The position numbers were made by a program, and so were the translations under genes. 64,000 bases of DNA from Bacteroidota bacterium (lineage in GTDB: Bacteria > Bacteroidota > JABWAT01): NCBI GenBank assembly GCA_023151185.1, contig JAKLJL010000001.1, forward strand, positions 806,001 through 870,000. Direction: 5' to 3'. Below the pieces are notes generated by a model. That model was not told where the DNA came from and did no database searches. It saw only the letters and a program-made list of their open reading frames with translations. Of this stretch, positions 46,162-54,949 are shown piece after piece; position 1 is the first letter of the stretch, and each line of letters opens with the position of its first letter.

Positions 46162-48561
46162 TTACTTGAGTAAAGTCATTTTGCCGGTAAATTGCTTGCT
46201 TCCGGCTTTAACTGAGTAAAAATAAACGCCAGTCGGAAGTGTTTCCGCCTTTAAAGTCAATGTATGGATGCCGGCTTCCTGCTGGGATCCATTTGCAAAT
46301 GAACCTGAAACCATCGGCGTAACATCCTGCCCTAAAATATTCAGAATCCTGTATTCTACAACAGATTTAACAGGAAGTGCCAGTTGGAATGCTGTTGAGG
46401 GATTAAATGGATTCGGGTAGTTGGCAGACAGACTGAAATTGCTGATTTCTGCTTCGGCTGAAGATAGTTTTTCAAGGATAACCTGCTCTTCAGGTGCTTC
46501 ATTAACTGAAACTGAAAATACCAAATCCAGATTGTTTTTGACTTTTCCGCTGAAACGGGCAACCAATCCGCTTTCACCTGTTGATGGTTTTACAAGAGAT
46601 AATTGATACTCATTGAGGGTTCCGGTCGTTCTGATTGCACTTTCGTAAAGTCCGCCCTGTTCGGAAGCGAATATGGACCTGAGTGTTTTTAGATCTTCCA
46701 GCTTTCCGCTTACCCGGATGTCAGCAGAAAGAATCTCCGGTTTACCCATTGTTCGGATTTCAATCCCATAGTCTGTTTGAAGTAGTTTCACAGGGATTTC
46801 GACATCTGAGTAAACTTTGGAACCTGAAGCTTCAGGGCCAAAGCCATCCTGATTGATATCTGCGGGGAAGAAGGATAAAATTCCGGCTGCTTTCTGAAGG
46901 ATGTAGGCAGCATCAAGGGAGGTCACTTTTCCGTTTCCTGAAACATCAGCAATAATCAGGTTGTCGCCGGTGTAGGCGGGGATAGATCCAACAACAGATT
47001 TTAAAACTCCGGGTACATCAGCAGAAGTAACAGTACCGCTTTTATTCAAATCGCCGTACCGAAGATAATTCGCCTGAACACCCGGTCCGTATTTGAAAGT
47101 GGCACCGGTCGTGCCTGAGTTGGTTACAACCAAAACGACTTCCTGAATGGTTGCATCCGGTTGCGGAATGATAATGAATCCTTTGTTGGTAACCGGGTCA
47201 AGAGAAACATTTTTTACAACCAGAGAGTTATCAGTCAGGTAAACAAGAACTGAAAGCCCCAGTTTTGAGTTATCCGACCCGTCGAAGGACAGAGTATCAT
47301 TTGCCGGCAAAGCTGCTGGCTTAACAACAATATAGTTTGCAGACAGGCTGACCAGACTGGTTCCGGACTGCGTTCCTGAAACTACTCCCGAACTGATCGT
47401 TTTCGTTGCGGCGATGACCGGGTAAGAGGATGCTTCACCAAACCCAAAACCAGCACGGGCTTTTGTTCCGCTTGCTGCATGCCAGGAATAGGCATTTAAA
47501 AACTCATCATTGAAATTTTTTCCGTAACTGGTTAGCACTGTCGTCATCGCCTGAACCATAGTCAGGGAGTTGTTGGCTTCAATGGCCTCCCAAACCTGGA
47601 CCCAGTATTGATCTGAAATGCTTTCTGTAAAGTAATGAGAAAACGTGCAGTCTTCATAGGACCCGGGGTTTAAGGAAGTTGCCGGCGATTTGAACAAACT
47701 GCCGGATCCATCCAGATAATTATAATAATCGTTCACATAGTCAAAAACGATATCCTCAGTCCAGGTGGCATCCATTTCAAGCCAGTTTGAGGACTCGCCG
47801 TTCCAGCCTGCAGAAATATATTGGAGTGCATGTTTGAACTCATGGGCTGCAGTAACCTTTGCAGCACCAAGCACATCGCCCTCAGGGTCGTCATTCGCCG
47901 GAAAACCAGAGAAATTGCGGTGCATGACAATATGGGTGCCATTTGTTCCTGAAGCGGGTTCTGTATACCCGTAAATTCCGCTCATGGCTTCAAAACTGAT
48001 GTTATACGGATTGGCTTCGGTTGCCGGCGGAGCAGCAAAGCCAAGTTCTGTTACTTCCTTATCCCAGGAAAGATCAAAATACAGGGCCACTTTTTCTACG
48101 AAGTCAGGAATCCCGTTTGAATCTGTATCACCAGCCGGGACTGCATTTGTGCCGGACGTCGAATAGGTGACTTTAAACCGTTTTGACGGTGAGGTGTAGA
48201 CGGCTGCCACTTTTTCCGGATTTCCCCGCAGGTAGCTTTCGATTTCTTCCCTTGCGTCTGACTGAAGGAAAGGCTTGTTCTGGTAAAATGCCTTAACAAG
48301 TTCCGTACCGCACCGGTGAAATAAACGGGCAGTTAACTCAGAAGAAACCGGTTTCTGCAGTTTCCCCGGGTTGAAAACCATACGGAAGCCGGTAACAAGA
48401 GCTTCTTCGTCGGTAGCGGTTTCGCTTAAAACATTATCACGGATTGATTCCAGTACTGCTTTTCCAGATTGGCTGTGAACATGCTGTGCGGTAGAGGGCG
48501 AGGGAAACAGTAATAGAATCCCTGCAACTGCCAACAGGGCAGTTTGATAGATAGATTTCAT
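46162..48561 (-). CDS. T9SS-secreted zinc metalloprotease with type I-like dockerin
   Basis: The 799-residue protein has a signal peptide (about 1-25) and a zinc-protease domain (about 140-380) with TAAHEFKHALQ (His240, Glu241, His244) and WLEMDATWTED (Glu262 region), as in MXAN_6640-type putative metalloproteases. A beta-rich domain follows, then a dockerin (about 502-562) with two calcium-loop repeats (GDLNKSGTVTSADV and ADVSGNGKVTSLDA), a cohesin-like beta region (585-690) and a T9SS type A domain (714-799). Its stop is 23 bp from the start of the cohesin-bearing gene, so the two are probably one operon and may form a cell-surface complex. Confidence 0.88.
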   Translation of the reverse strand: MKSIYQTALLAVAGILLLFPSPSTAQHVHSQSGKAVLESIRDNVLSETATDEEALVTGFRMVFNPGKLQKPVSSELTARLFHRCGTELVKAFYQNKPFLQSDAREEIESYLRGNPEKVAAVYTSPSKRFKVTYSTSGTNAVPAGDTDSNGIPDFVEKVALYFDLSWDKEVTELGFAAPPATEANPYNISFEAMSGIYGYTEPASGTNGTHIVMHRNFSGFPANDDPEGDVLGAAKVTAAHEFKHALQYISAGWNGESSNWLEMDATWTEDIVFDYVNDYYNYLDGSGSLFKSPATSLNPGSYEDCTFSHYFTESISDQYWVQVWEAIEANNSLTMVQAMTTVLTSYGKNFNDEFLNAYSWHAASGTKARAGFGFGEASSYPVIAATKTISSGVVSGTQSGTSLVSLSANYIVVKPAALPANDTLSFDGSDNSKLGLSVLVYLTDNSLVVKNVSLDPVTNKGFIIIPQPDATIQEVVLVVTNSGTTGATFKYGPGVQANYLRYGDLNKSGTVTSADVPGVLKSVVGSIPAYTGDNLIIADVSGNGKVTSLDAAYILQKAAGILSFFPADINQDGFGPEASGSKVYSDVEIPVKLLQTDYGIEIRTMGKPEILSADIRVSGKLEDLKTLRSIFASEQGGLYESAIRTTGTLNEYQLSLVKPSTGESGLVARFSGKVKNNLDLVFSVSVNEAPEEQVILEKLSSAEAEISNFSLSANYPNPFNPSTAFQLALPVKSVVEYRILNILGQDVTPMVSGSFANGSQQEAGIHTLTLKAETLPTGVYFYSVKAGSKQFTGKMTLLK

Positions 48562-48936
48562 TGTAATCCTGTATTTGATCGAAACAATTGATATAAAAGG
48601 CAGGCTTGAACCGGGAAATCAGCTTGGATGCTCCACATTTCTGCCGCTTATCATGACATCCGTCAAAAATGTCGTAGTTTAATTTCAGTTAAAAAATCGG
48701 ATTATGCAAGCTGAACCGGAAATTATCCTAAATTATTACGGTTTTTATGGGATGGATCACGTTTGAACAAGTCAGAAAATTTTCGGTAAAAGGTAAAGAA
48801 TTTTTATTCATCCGGTTGTAATTTTTGGATTTAGTCGACATTTTTATACAGCCGGAGAAACATTTTTTTACAGAAACTGCTCCTGGAAATTCCTCCGGTG
48901 TTCCATCCGCAGTTTTTCTTTATCGGAATAATCAGA
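48562..48936. other. 375-bp divergent intergenic region
   Basis: It lies between the metalloprotease gene (-) and the DUF3127 gene (+) and must hold promoters for both. An AGGA site precedes the protease ATG. A short inverted repeat GACAT...ATGTC lies at about 48655-48673. The region from 48780 to 48880 is AT-rich. I find no ORF, tRNA or strong terminator here. Confidence 0.35.
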
Positions 48937-49332
48937 ATGACTCTTTCAGTTCAGGGAAAAATTGTCGAAATTTTTTCCACCATTCAGGTCAATGAAAAAT
49001 TCAAGAAAAGGGAGTTTGTTGTCGAGTATATTGAAAACTCCCAATATCCCGAATATCTGAAGTTCGAATTCAACCATGATAAATGCACGATTCTGGATAA
49101 TTACAAGGCTGATGATTTTGTCGAACTTCATTTTAATCTGAAGGGAAGGGCCTTTAATAATCAGAATGGCGGGAAAAATTATTACAACACCCTTCAGGCC
49201 TGGAAAATCCTTAAAATTGATCCGGAAACCCGTTTACCTCTCCACCCGGTCAGAGAAAACAGACCACCGCAGAAACCACAAAACAGCTTCAACGACATGC
49301 TGACAAATTCCACCAATGTGGATGATGAATAA
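48937..49332 (+). CDS. DUF3127 protein
   Basis: The start is set at ATG 48937 (131 residues); a GTG at 48898 would add a hydrophobic, non-conserved leader. MTLSVQGKIVEIF, KREFVVEY and LKFEFNHDKCTILDNY are typical of DUF3127, a small beta-barrel, OB-like family mostly in Bacteroidota-group genomes, sometimes considered single-strand DNA-binding-like. The C-terminus (about 100-131) is proline- and glutamine-rich and acidic at the tip, as in SSB tails. No enzyme residues are visible. Confidence 0.82.
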   Translation: MTLSVQGKIVEIFSTIQVNEKFKKREFVVEYIENSQYPEYLKFEFNHDKCTILDNYKADDFVELHFNLKGRAFNNQNGGKNYYNTLQAWKILKIDPETRLPLHPVRENRPPQKPQNSFNDMLTNSTNVDDE

Positions 49333-49428
49333 GGCCGTACTGACTTTTTCGGGTCCCGCAGATTTCTGACTGCGGGATTCCCCACCCTGACTTTCTGCAA
49401 CTCCCACCCGATATCGGTTCCCATTTCG

Positions 49429-49436
49429 TATCTTTG
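49429..49436 (+). promoter_or_regulatory. Bacteroidota-type -7 promoter element before prfC
   Basis: TATCTTTG matches TAnnTTTG exactly and lies 23 bp before the prfC start. No matching TTG is found at the usual distance upstream, so the call is partial. Confidence 0.5.
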
Positions 49437-49459
49437 CGCTCCAAAAAACCGGAATTGTT

Positions 49460-51058
49460 ATGTCCTCAAGTGAAATTCAACAGGAAATCCAGCGCCGCCG
49501 AACGCTGGCTATCATCTCGCACCCGGATGCAGGAAAAACCACCCTGACCGAAAAACTGCTGCTTTACTCAGGTGCCATCCACCGGGCAGGTTCGGTTACC
49601 GGTAAGGCCGGAACAAAAAGCACGACGTCTGACTGGATGGCCATTGAGCAGCAGCGGGGAATTTCAATTTCCTCTTCGGCTATGCAGGTCGAATATAGCG
49701 ACTTCCTGCTTAATATTCTGGATACACCCGGTCACCAGGATTTCAGCGAAGATACCTACCGGACCCTTTTGGCCGTCGATTGCGCCATCATGCTCATTGA
49801 TTCCGCAAAAGGAGTTGAACCGCAGACCATCAAACTGTTTAAAGTCTGCAGGGACAGGGGAATACCCATAATCACGTTTATGAATAAACTCGACAGGCCC
49901 GGGCAAAATCCGTTCGACCTGATGGCCGAGGTTGAAAATGTTCTTGGAATTACCTGTGTTCCTTTAACCTGGCCCATTGGTAACGGAGATGAATTTCAGG
50001 GAATACTTGAACTTTCGACCCTGAAAGTCAGTCAGTTTCAGGAAGTTGTAAAAGGTCAGTATAAAGCCCCGGAAAAAGTCAGTGGTCTTAATGCACCTGA
50101 ACTCAAGGATCTGATCGGAGAAAAAGCCCAGAAACAGCTTCAGGATGATGTTATTCTTCTAAGAGAAGCTTTGCCTGAGTTTGAACAGGAGTATTTTTTT
50201 GCTCAGGAAATAACCCCTGTATTTTGGGGAAGTGCAATCAATAATTTCGGGATTGAGCATTTTCTGGATAGTTTGGTTTCGCTGGCTCCGGTCCCCGGAA
50301 ACTTTTCAACCAGTACGGGTCCTGTAAAACCTGATGCCGGTTTTTTCTCCGGGTTTATCTACAAAGTTCAGGCCAATATGAACCAGAAACACCGTGACCG
50401 GGTTGCCTTTATGCGGGTCATGTCAGGAAAATTTGAACGGGGAATGGACGCCTTTCATTTCCGGATGGGAAAAGACGTCAAGCTGTCTTATTCCTACAAA
50501 ATCTTCGGACAGGACCGGTCAATGGTCGAGGAGGCCTGGCCAGGTGATGTTATTGGTCTGATCAACCCGGGTGTTTTTAGGGTTGGGGATGCTGTTTCAG
50601 CCGGACCCAGACTCGATATTGCGCGGTTTCCGCGGTTTGCACCCGAACTGTTTTCACGGGTTTATCCGGCAGCCTATTCCTTCTCGAAAGGGTTTAAGAA
50701 AGGTGTCCAGGAATTGGGTGAGGAAGGGGTTGTTCAGCTTTTTTATGACGCCAACGACTCTCCCACACCAGTAATTGGTGCAGTTGGCCGACTTCAGCTT
50801 GAGGTTTTCTCGACCAGAATGGAAGAAGAATATAAAGAAAAAATCCGGTTTGAGGAACTCTCTTTTACCCGGTGCAGATGGTTGCCTGAAGGTCAGAACC
50901 TTCCAGAAGGCCGATCCTTCAATTTATACAAAGACACACAGGGCCGCCGGGTTCTGTTGTTCGATTCTGAATGGGAATTGAATTATGTGAAAGATAAAAA
51001 TCCGGACCTGATTCTTCTGGATGCCCCCCCGAATGAACAGGGAGTAAATTTACGCTGA
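49460..51058 (+). CDS. prfC: Peptide chain release factor 3
   Basis: The 532-residue GTPase has SHPDAGKTTLTEK (G1), a switch I/II region with DWMAIEQQRGISI and DTPGHQDFSEDTYR (G3), FMNKLDRPGQNP (G4) and the RF3 C-terminal domains with GAVGRLQLEVF. It recycles class I release factors off terminated ribosomes. Length is normal for RF3. It overlaps the 3' end of the convergent copA gene by 9 bp. Confidence 0.97.
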   Translation: MSSSEIQQEIQRRRTLAIISHPDAGKTTLTEKLLLYSGAIHRAGSVTGKAGTKSTTSDWMAIEQQRGISISSSAMQVEYSDFLLNILDTPGHQDFSEDTYRTLLAVDCAIMLIDSAKGVEPQTIKLFKVCRDRGIPIITFMNKLDRPGQNPFDLMAEVENVLGITCVPLTWPIGNGDEFQGILELSTLKVSQFQEVVKGQYKAPEKVSGLNAPELKDLIGEKAQKQLQDDVILLREALPEFEQEYFFAQEITPVFWGSAINNFGIEHFLDSLVSLAPVPGNFSTSTGPVKPDAGFFSGFIYKVQANMNQKHRDRVAFMRVMSGKFERGMDAFHFRMGKDVKLSYSYKIFGQDRSMVEEAWPGDVIGLINPGVFRVGDAVSAGPRLDIARFPRFAPELFSRVYPAAYSFSKGFKKGVQELGEEGVVQLFYDANDSPTPVIGAVGRLQLEVFSTRMEEEYKEKIRFEELSFTRCRWLPEGQNLPEGRSFNLYKDTQGRRVLLFDSEWELNYVKDKNPDLILLDAPPNEQGVNLR

Positions 51059-53431
51059 TTTCCGGATTCTGGATTTCAGACGGATCGCATTCAGAACGAC
51101 CGAGACAGAACTGAGTGACATAGCCGTTCCGGCAATCCAGGGAGTTAAAATCCCGGCTGCCGCGGCCGGTATTCCAATCACATTATATAAAAATGCCCAC
51201 CAGAAGTTTTGGCGGATATTTTCCCTGGTCAGACGGCTGATTTCCCAGGCCCTGATAATCGCTGACGGGGTGGAAGATAAAAGGGTTACATCACCGGCCT
51301 GAATGGCCACATCCGATCCCCATCCCATTGCAATTCCGGTATCTGATTGTGAAAGTGCAGCTGCATCATTGATTCCGTCGCCGGCAAAAGCTACTTTCCC
51401 GCCTTTTAAAATCTGCTCTTTTACAAACCCGGCTTTATCGGCAGGTGAATTCTGTGCCGACCAGATTTTGATTCCCGTTTCCCTTGCTACCTTTTTAACC
51501 ACTTCCTCCCTGTCACCTGAAAGCAAAATCACTTTTACATTCCGGTCCTGAAGAAACCTGACAAGTTCAGAAGACCCGGGTCTGACCGGATCGCTGAATT
51601 CAATCGATCCGGCCGGTACTCCGTTTTCGGAAACAAACAGCACCGGATTTTCTGATGAAACCGAATGTTCGATACCCGGCCAGGCAAATCCCGGGCGTCC
51701 CGCCAAAATTTCCGTTCCCATAACCGTTCCCGAAAGCCCGGATCCGGTAAGATGGAGAACCTTCTCTGCCGGTTCAAAACTCATATTTATTTCTTCTGCC
51801 TTACGTATAACGGCCTCAGAAACCGGATGAGTCGAATGAAAGGCAAGGGAAGATGCCAATTGCAGCACCTTTGCTTCAGAGTATCCCTTTTCCGGATCAA
51901 TTTTCAGAACGGAGAGAGAACCCGAAGTCAGGGTACCGGTTTTATCAAGAATAAAAACAGTAGTTTCGGATAGGCTTTGGAGGGAAGAACCCGACCTGAA
52001 TAAAATTCCCGAAAGTGCAGCTTCTCCCGAAGCTACCAGAACTGACACAGGAGTCGCCAGTCCGAGGGCACAGGGGCACGCAATAACCAAAACCGAAACC
52101 ATTGCCAGAATGGCCGGTGTAAAACTGCCCGGAGTAATCAGGGAGAACCAGAGAAGGAAAACAAAACCGGCAATCAGGATAACAACAGGAACAAATACAG
52201 CCGAAATACGGTCCGCCAGAATCTGGGCTGCCGGTTTCCCGGCCTGTGCCTGTTCAACAAGACGGATTATTCCGGAAAGGACGGTATCCTTACCCGTTTT
52301 TTCCACCCGGACGGAAACCAATCCTGTTAAATTCACAGTGCCTGAATAAACCGGATTTCCGGGAGTTTTTTCAACCGGAACAGACTCGCCGGTCAAAAGA
52401 GATTCATCTGCGGTGGACTGTCCGTCCAGGATTTTTCCATCAATGGGGAAATTTTCCCCTGGCCGGATCCGGATAACCTGACCGGGCAAAACTGCACTAA
52501 CCGGAACCGGAATTTCCACTCCGTTTTCTAAGACCCGGCAGGTTTCGGGAGTCAGTTTCAGAAGTGCCCTGATGGCTTCGCCAGATTTTCGTTTTGCCCG
52601 TCTTTCGAGATACTTTCCGGTTAAAACAAAAGAAATGACGAGCACACCCGATTCAAAATAAAAGTGAGTGCCGCCGGATAGCAGTGTCCAGAGACTGAGG
52701 CCAAAGGATGCCCAGCTTCCCAAACTGACCAGGACATTCATATCCGGACTAAGCTGGCGGATGGCATGCCAGGCATTCAGATGAAACTGCCGTCCAAACC
52801 AGAATTGAACCGGCAAACTTAGAATCAGTTGAAACCATCCTGTATGAAACAGATGAGGTAACAAATGGTTTCCGTTTCTGACAGCCATGACCACCATATC
52901 GGCCATCAGGATCAGAAAGGGAGCTGAAAAGACAAGTGCCAGAATAAGGTTGGTGAGTTCCTTTTGGTCCTGAGTTTCTTTGCTGCTGTTGACAGATTCT
53001 GCCCCGGTTATCTGTCCTGAATAACCCGCCTTTATGATTGTGGCAAGAATATCCTGCTCAGTAATTTGTTCAGGGTCAAAGGTAAAAAGACCGGTTTCTG
53101 TACCCAGATTGACTGTGGCGGAGAGGACACCGGTGAGTTTGCCTGTTTTCTTTTCAATCCGGCTTACACAATTGGCACAGGTCATACCCGAAATGGCAAC
53201 AGAAACCTGGCGGGACTGGGATTCCGGGACTTCATAACCCGATTTCCGGATGGTTTCCCTGATGGCAGAGTACCCGATCAGATCATCCTGAAAGGAAACT
53301 GTTGCTGTTTCTCCCGCCAGGTTAACGCTGACCTGGCTAACTCCCTGAAGACGGGAAACTTTTTTTTCAATCCGGGTAACACAGGAGGAGCAGGTCATTC
53401 CCTGAACAGGAATGGTAACTGTTTTTTGCAT
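51050..53431 (-). CDS. copA: Copper-translocating P1B-type ATPase
   Basis: The 793-residue pump has two N-terminal HMA domains, GMTCSSC (Cys14, Cys17) and GMTCANC (Cys85, Cys88), followed by eight membrane helices. The transport CPC motif lies in ACPCALGLATP, with LTGESVPVEK, DKTGTLTSG, STHPVSEA and GDGINDAAAL. It exports Cu(I) across the inner membrane. It overlaps the upstream CopZ-like gene by one base (TAATG), so both are co-translated. The HMA-AraC regulator is immediately upstream. Confidence 0.95.
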   Translation of the reverse strand: MQKTVTIPVQGMTCSSCVTRIEKKVSRLQGVSQVSVNLAGETATVSFQDDLIGYSAIRETIRKSGYEVPESQSRQVSVAISGMTCANCVSRIEKKTGKLTGVLSATVNLGTETGLFTFDPEQITEQDILATIIKAGYSGQITGAESVNSSKETQDQKELTNLILALVFSAPFLILMADMVVMAVRNGNHLLPHLFHTGWFQLILSLPVQFWFGRQFHLNAWHAIRQLSPDMNVLVSLGSWASFGLSLWTLLSGGTHFYFESGVLVISFVLTGKYLERRAKRKSGEAIRALLKLTPETCRVLENGVEIPVPVSAVLPGQVIRIRPGENFPIDGKILDGQSTADESLLTGESVPVEKTPGNPVYSGTVNLTGLVSVRVEKTGKDTVLSGIIRLVEQAQAGKPAAQILADRISAVFVPVVILIAGFVFLLWFSLITPGSFTPAILAMVSVLVIACPCALGLATPVSVLVASGEAALSGILFRSGSSLQSLSETTVFILDKTGTLTSGSLSVLKIDPEKGYSEAKVLQLASSLAFHSTHPVSEAVIRKAEEINMSFEPAEKVLHLTGSGLSGTVMGTEILAGRPGFAWPGIEHSVSSENPVLFVSENGVPAGSIEFSDPVRPGSSELVRFLQDRNVKVILLSGDREEVVKKVARETGIKIWSAQNSPADKAGFVKEQILKGGKVAFAGDGINDAAALSQSDTGIAMGWGSDVAIQAGDVTLLSSTPSAIIRAWEISRLTRENIRQNFWWAFLYNVIGIPAAAAGILTPWIAGTAMSLSSVSVVLNAIRLKSRIRKSA

Positions 53432-53646
53432 TATTCGATGGATACCAGCCGGAAGCCTGCCTCGCTGATGGCTTCCTTGATCTGGTCAGGGGATACTTTT
53501 TCGGAATCATATTCAACAGTTGCTTCATTTACCACGACCGTTTTTATAGTGATCTCCTCAAGAAGTCCGAGTTCTTCTTTCACGGCTCTCACGCAGGAGT
53601 TCATGCAATGCATGCCTTCAATTTTTAGGGTATGAATACCGGTCAT
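53431..53646 (-). CDS. Small HMA-domain protein, CopZ-like with a CxxxC motif
   Basis: ATG 53646 is chosen because AAAGAGG lies directly upstream; a longer frame from 53676 lacks a site. The 71-residue protein has the ferredoxin-like HMA fold pattern (THTLKIEGMHC..., NEATVEYDSEKVSPDQI, SEAGFRLV), as in copper chaperones that hand Cu(I) to CopA. It is odd in having GMHCMNSC (Cys14, Cys18): three residues between the cysteines instead of two. This could alter metal geometry or be a functional variant. The gene is coupled to copA. Confidence 0.82.
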   Translation of the reverse strand: MTGIHTLKIEGMHCMNSCVRAVKEELGLLEEITIKTVVVNEATVEYDSEKVSPDQIKEAISEAGFRLVSIE

Positions 53647-53721
53647 CTTAAACCTCTTTCTGTTTGTTGAATGCAAAAATCGGGATTTTCCGGGTAAGAT
53701 ACGTTACAGAATTTTTCCTGA

Positions 53722-53736
53722 TTGATACAAAATCAA
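53722..53736. promoter_or_regulatory. TTGAT-N5-ATCAA inverted repeat upstream of the copper genes
   Basis: An exact 5-bp inverted repeat lies between the regulator stop and the copZ-like start, within a longer imperfect dyad (53717-53738). Its position suits an operator for the adjacent HMA-AraC regulator, but this is inference from location only. Confidence 0.35.
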
Positions 53737-53765
53737 GGTGTTTTTTTAAGATCAGTGATCCGGGG

Positions 53766-54338
53766 TCAGATGGAATCTAGTGGTAGGCGGTTTGCATCTG
53801 TGTTTTTCCGGTAGGCTGTCATTGTCATTCCGGTGGTTTTCTTAAAGGCAGAGGCAAGGTGGGCAGGTGAAGAAAAACCCAGCTTGTCCGCAATCTCCTT
53901 GATTGTCAGATCCGGGTAGGATAAATATTCCCGTGCTTTTTCTATCCGGAGCCGGATGAAGTAGGATTCGATGGTTAAGCCAGCCGTTTCAGAAAAGAGG
54001 GCGGAAAGTCTTGAATAGCTCATGTGAAACTGATCCTGTAACAGAATAGAGAGTTTTTGTTTCCGGTTTGAAGGCCCGGAATCACAAAGTTCGATCAGAA
54101 CCGTTTTAATTCCTTCCGTCAGGATTTCTTCCCGTGCTGAAAGTAAACTGAACCCGGCCGTTTGAAGATTTTGGGAAAGTTGTTGTTTTTTTTCAGGTTC
54201 GATCGGTGAAATCAAAGCAACCTCACCCAGGCGGACCGACGAAAAGGGAACTTCCAGAGAAGTCAGAATCCGCTGAACAGATTCAATACACCTGGGGCAG
54301 ACCATATTCCGGATATGAAGGAGTTTGGGTTGATCCAT
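53766..54338 (-). CDS. HMA-AraC fusion transcriptional regulator
   Basis: The 190-residue protein joins an N-terminal heavy-metal-associated-like domain (about 5-68) with NMVCPRC (Cys14, Cys17) to a C-terminal AraC-type double helix-turn-helix (about 90-187) with TIKEIADKLGFSSPAHLASAFKKTTGMT. The metal-binding half suggests that copper or another thiophilic ion controls DNA binding. It lies directly upstream of the copZ-like and copA genes on the same strand, so it probably regulates them. It follows the EamA gene by 4 bp. Confidence 0.88.
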   Translation of the reverse strand: MDQPKLLHIRNMVCPRCIESVQRILTSLEVPFSSVRLGEVALISPIEPEKKQQLSQNLQTAGFSLLSAREEILTEGIKTVLIELCDSGPSNRKQKLSILLQDQFHMSYSRLSALFSETAGLTIESYFIRLRIEKAREYLSYPDLTIKEIADKLGFSSPAHLASAFKKTTGMTMTAYRKNTDANRLPLDSI

Positions 54339-54342
54339 TTTT

Positions 54343-54771
54343 TCAGAGTTTAACGGTCAGTACAACAATTCCGGAAACCGTTAGCAGCATTCCGATGATA
54401 GTTTTCAGTTCAACCGGTTCTCCGCCGTATAAAATTCCCATCAGGGCGCCAAAAAACGGGGAAGTAAAGGCAATCGGCATAACTGTGCTCAGCGGCGCAC
54501 CTTTTATTGCAAAATAAAAACACAGCATTCCGACAGAACCGGCAACAATTCCGCCGCCGACAATCATGTACGTCAGGGCTTTTGGCCCTGCCTGAGTAAT
54601 CAGTTTCCAGTCAGGGTAGCTAACCAGGCCAAGAATGACCAATGCTACCGCCGTCCGGATGGTTATACCCAATTGCGGACTTAAATTCCCCATATGGAGC
54701 CCTTTTTTTTCAAAATAGCCGCCAATCCCCCAGGCCATTGAGGTCAATACTGCAAACAGAATGGGTTTCAT
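54343..54771 (-). CDS. EamA-domain small membrane transporter-like protein
   Basis: ATG 54771 has a strong GGGAGGA site, giving 142 residues; the longer frame from 54828 adds a charged leader. About five membrane helices are seen with EamA/DMT features: AWGIGGYFEKKGLHMGNLSPQ, GSVGMLCFYFAIKGAPLSTVMPIAFTSPFF and LKTIIGMLLTVSGIVV. It is half the size of the common ten-helix DMT carriers and so would have to work as a dimer. The substrate is unknown. It is the first gene of the minus-strand copper cluster, which may or may not be functional linkage. Confidence 0.82.
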   Translation of the reverse strand: MKPILFAVLTSMAWGIGGYFEKKGLHMGNLSPQLGITIRTAVALVILGLVSYPDWKLITQAGPKALTYMIVGGGIVAGSVGMLCFYFAIKGAPLSTVMPIAFTSPFFGALMGILYGGEPVELKTIIGMLLTVSGIVVLTVKL

Positions 54772-54903
54772 TTTATCCTCCCGTAAAAATTTTGAAAATA
54801 CGGATTTTGGCATTCCGGAAAAAGCCATTTTAATTCAGTTAGTTCAGAAGCTGCCTCGGCAGAAGAAATCCTGAAAACCCGGATTTAAAATCCACGATCC
54901 TAT

Positions 54904-54934
54904 TTGATTACAAAAAGTAATACTGTTATATTCA
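54904..54934 (+). promoter_or_regulatory. Candidate promoter of the PASTA-rpe operon
   Basis: TTG (54904-54906) and TATATTCA (54927-54934), spaced by 20 bp, resemble the Bacteroidota TTG...TAnnTTTG promoter with two mismatches. They lie 16 bp before the PASTA-protein ATG. Confidence 0.4.
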
Positions 54935-54949
54935 GCGACGGGAACTAAT

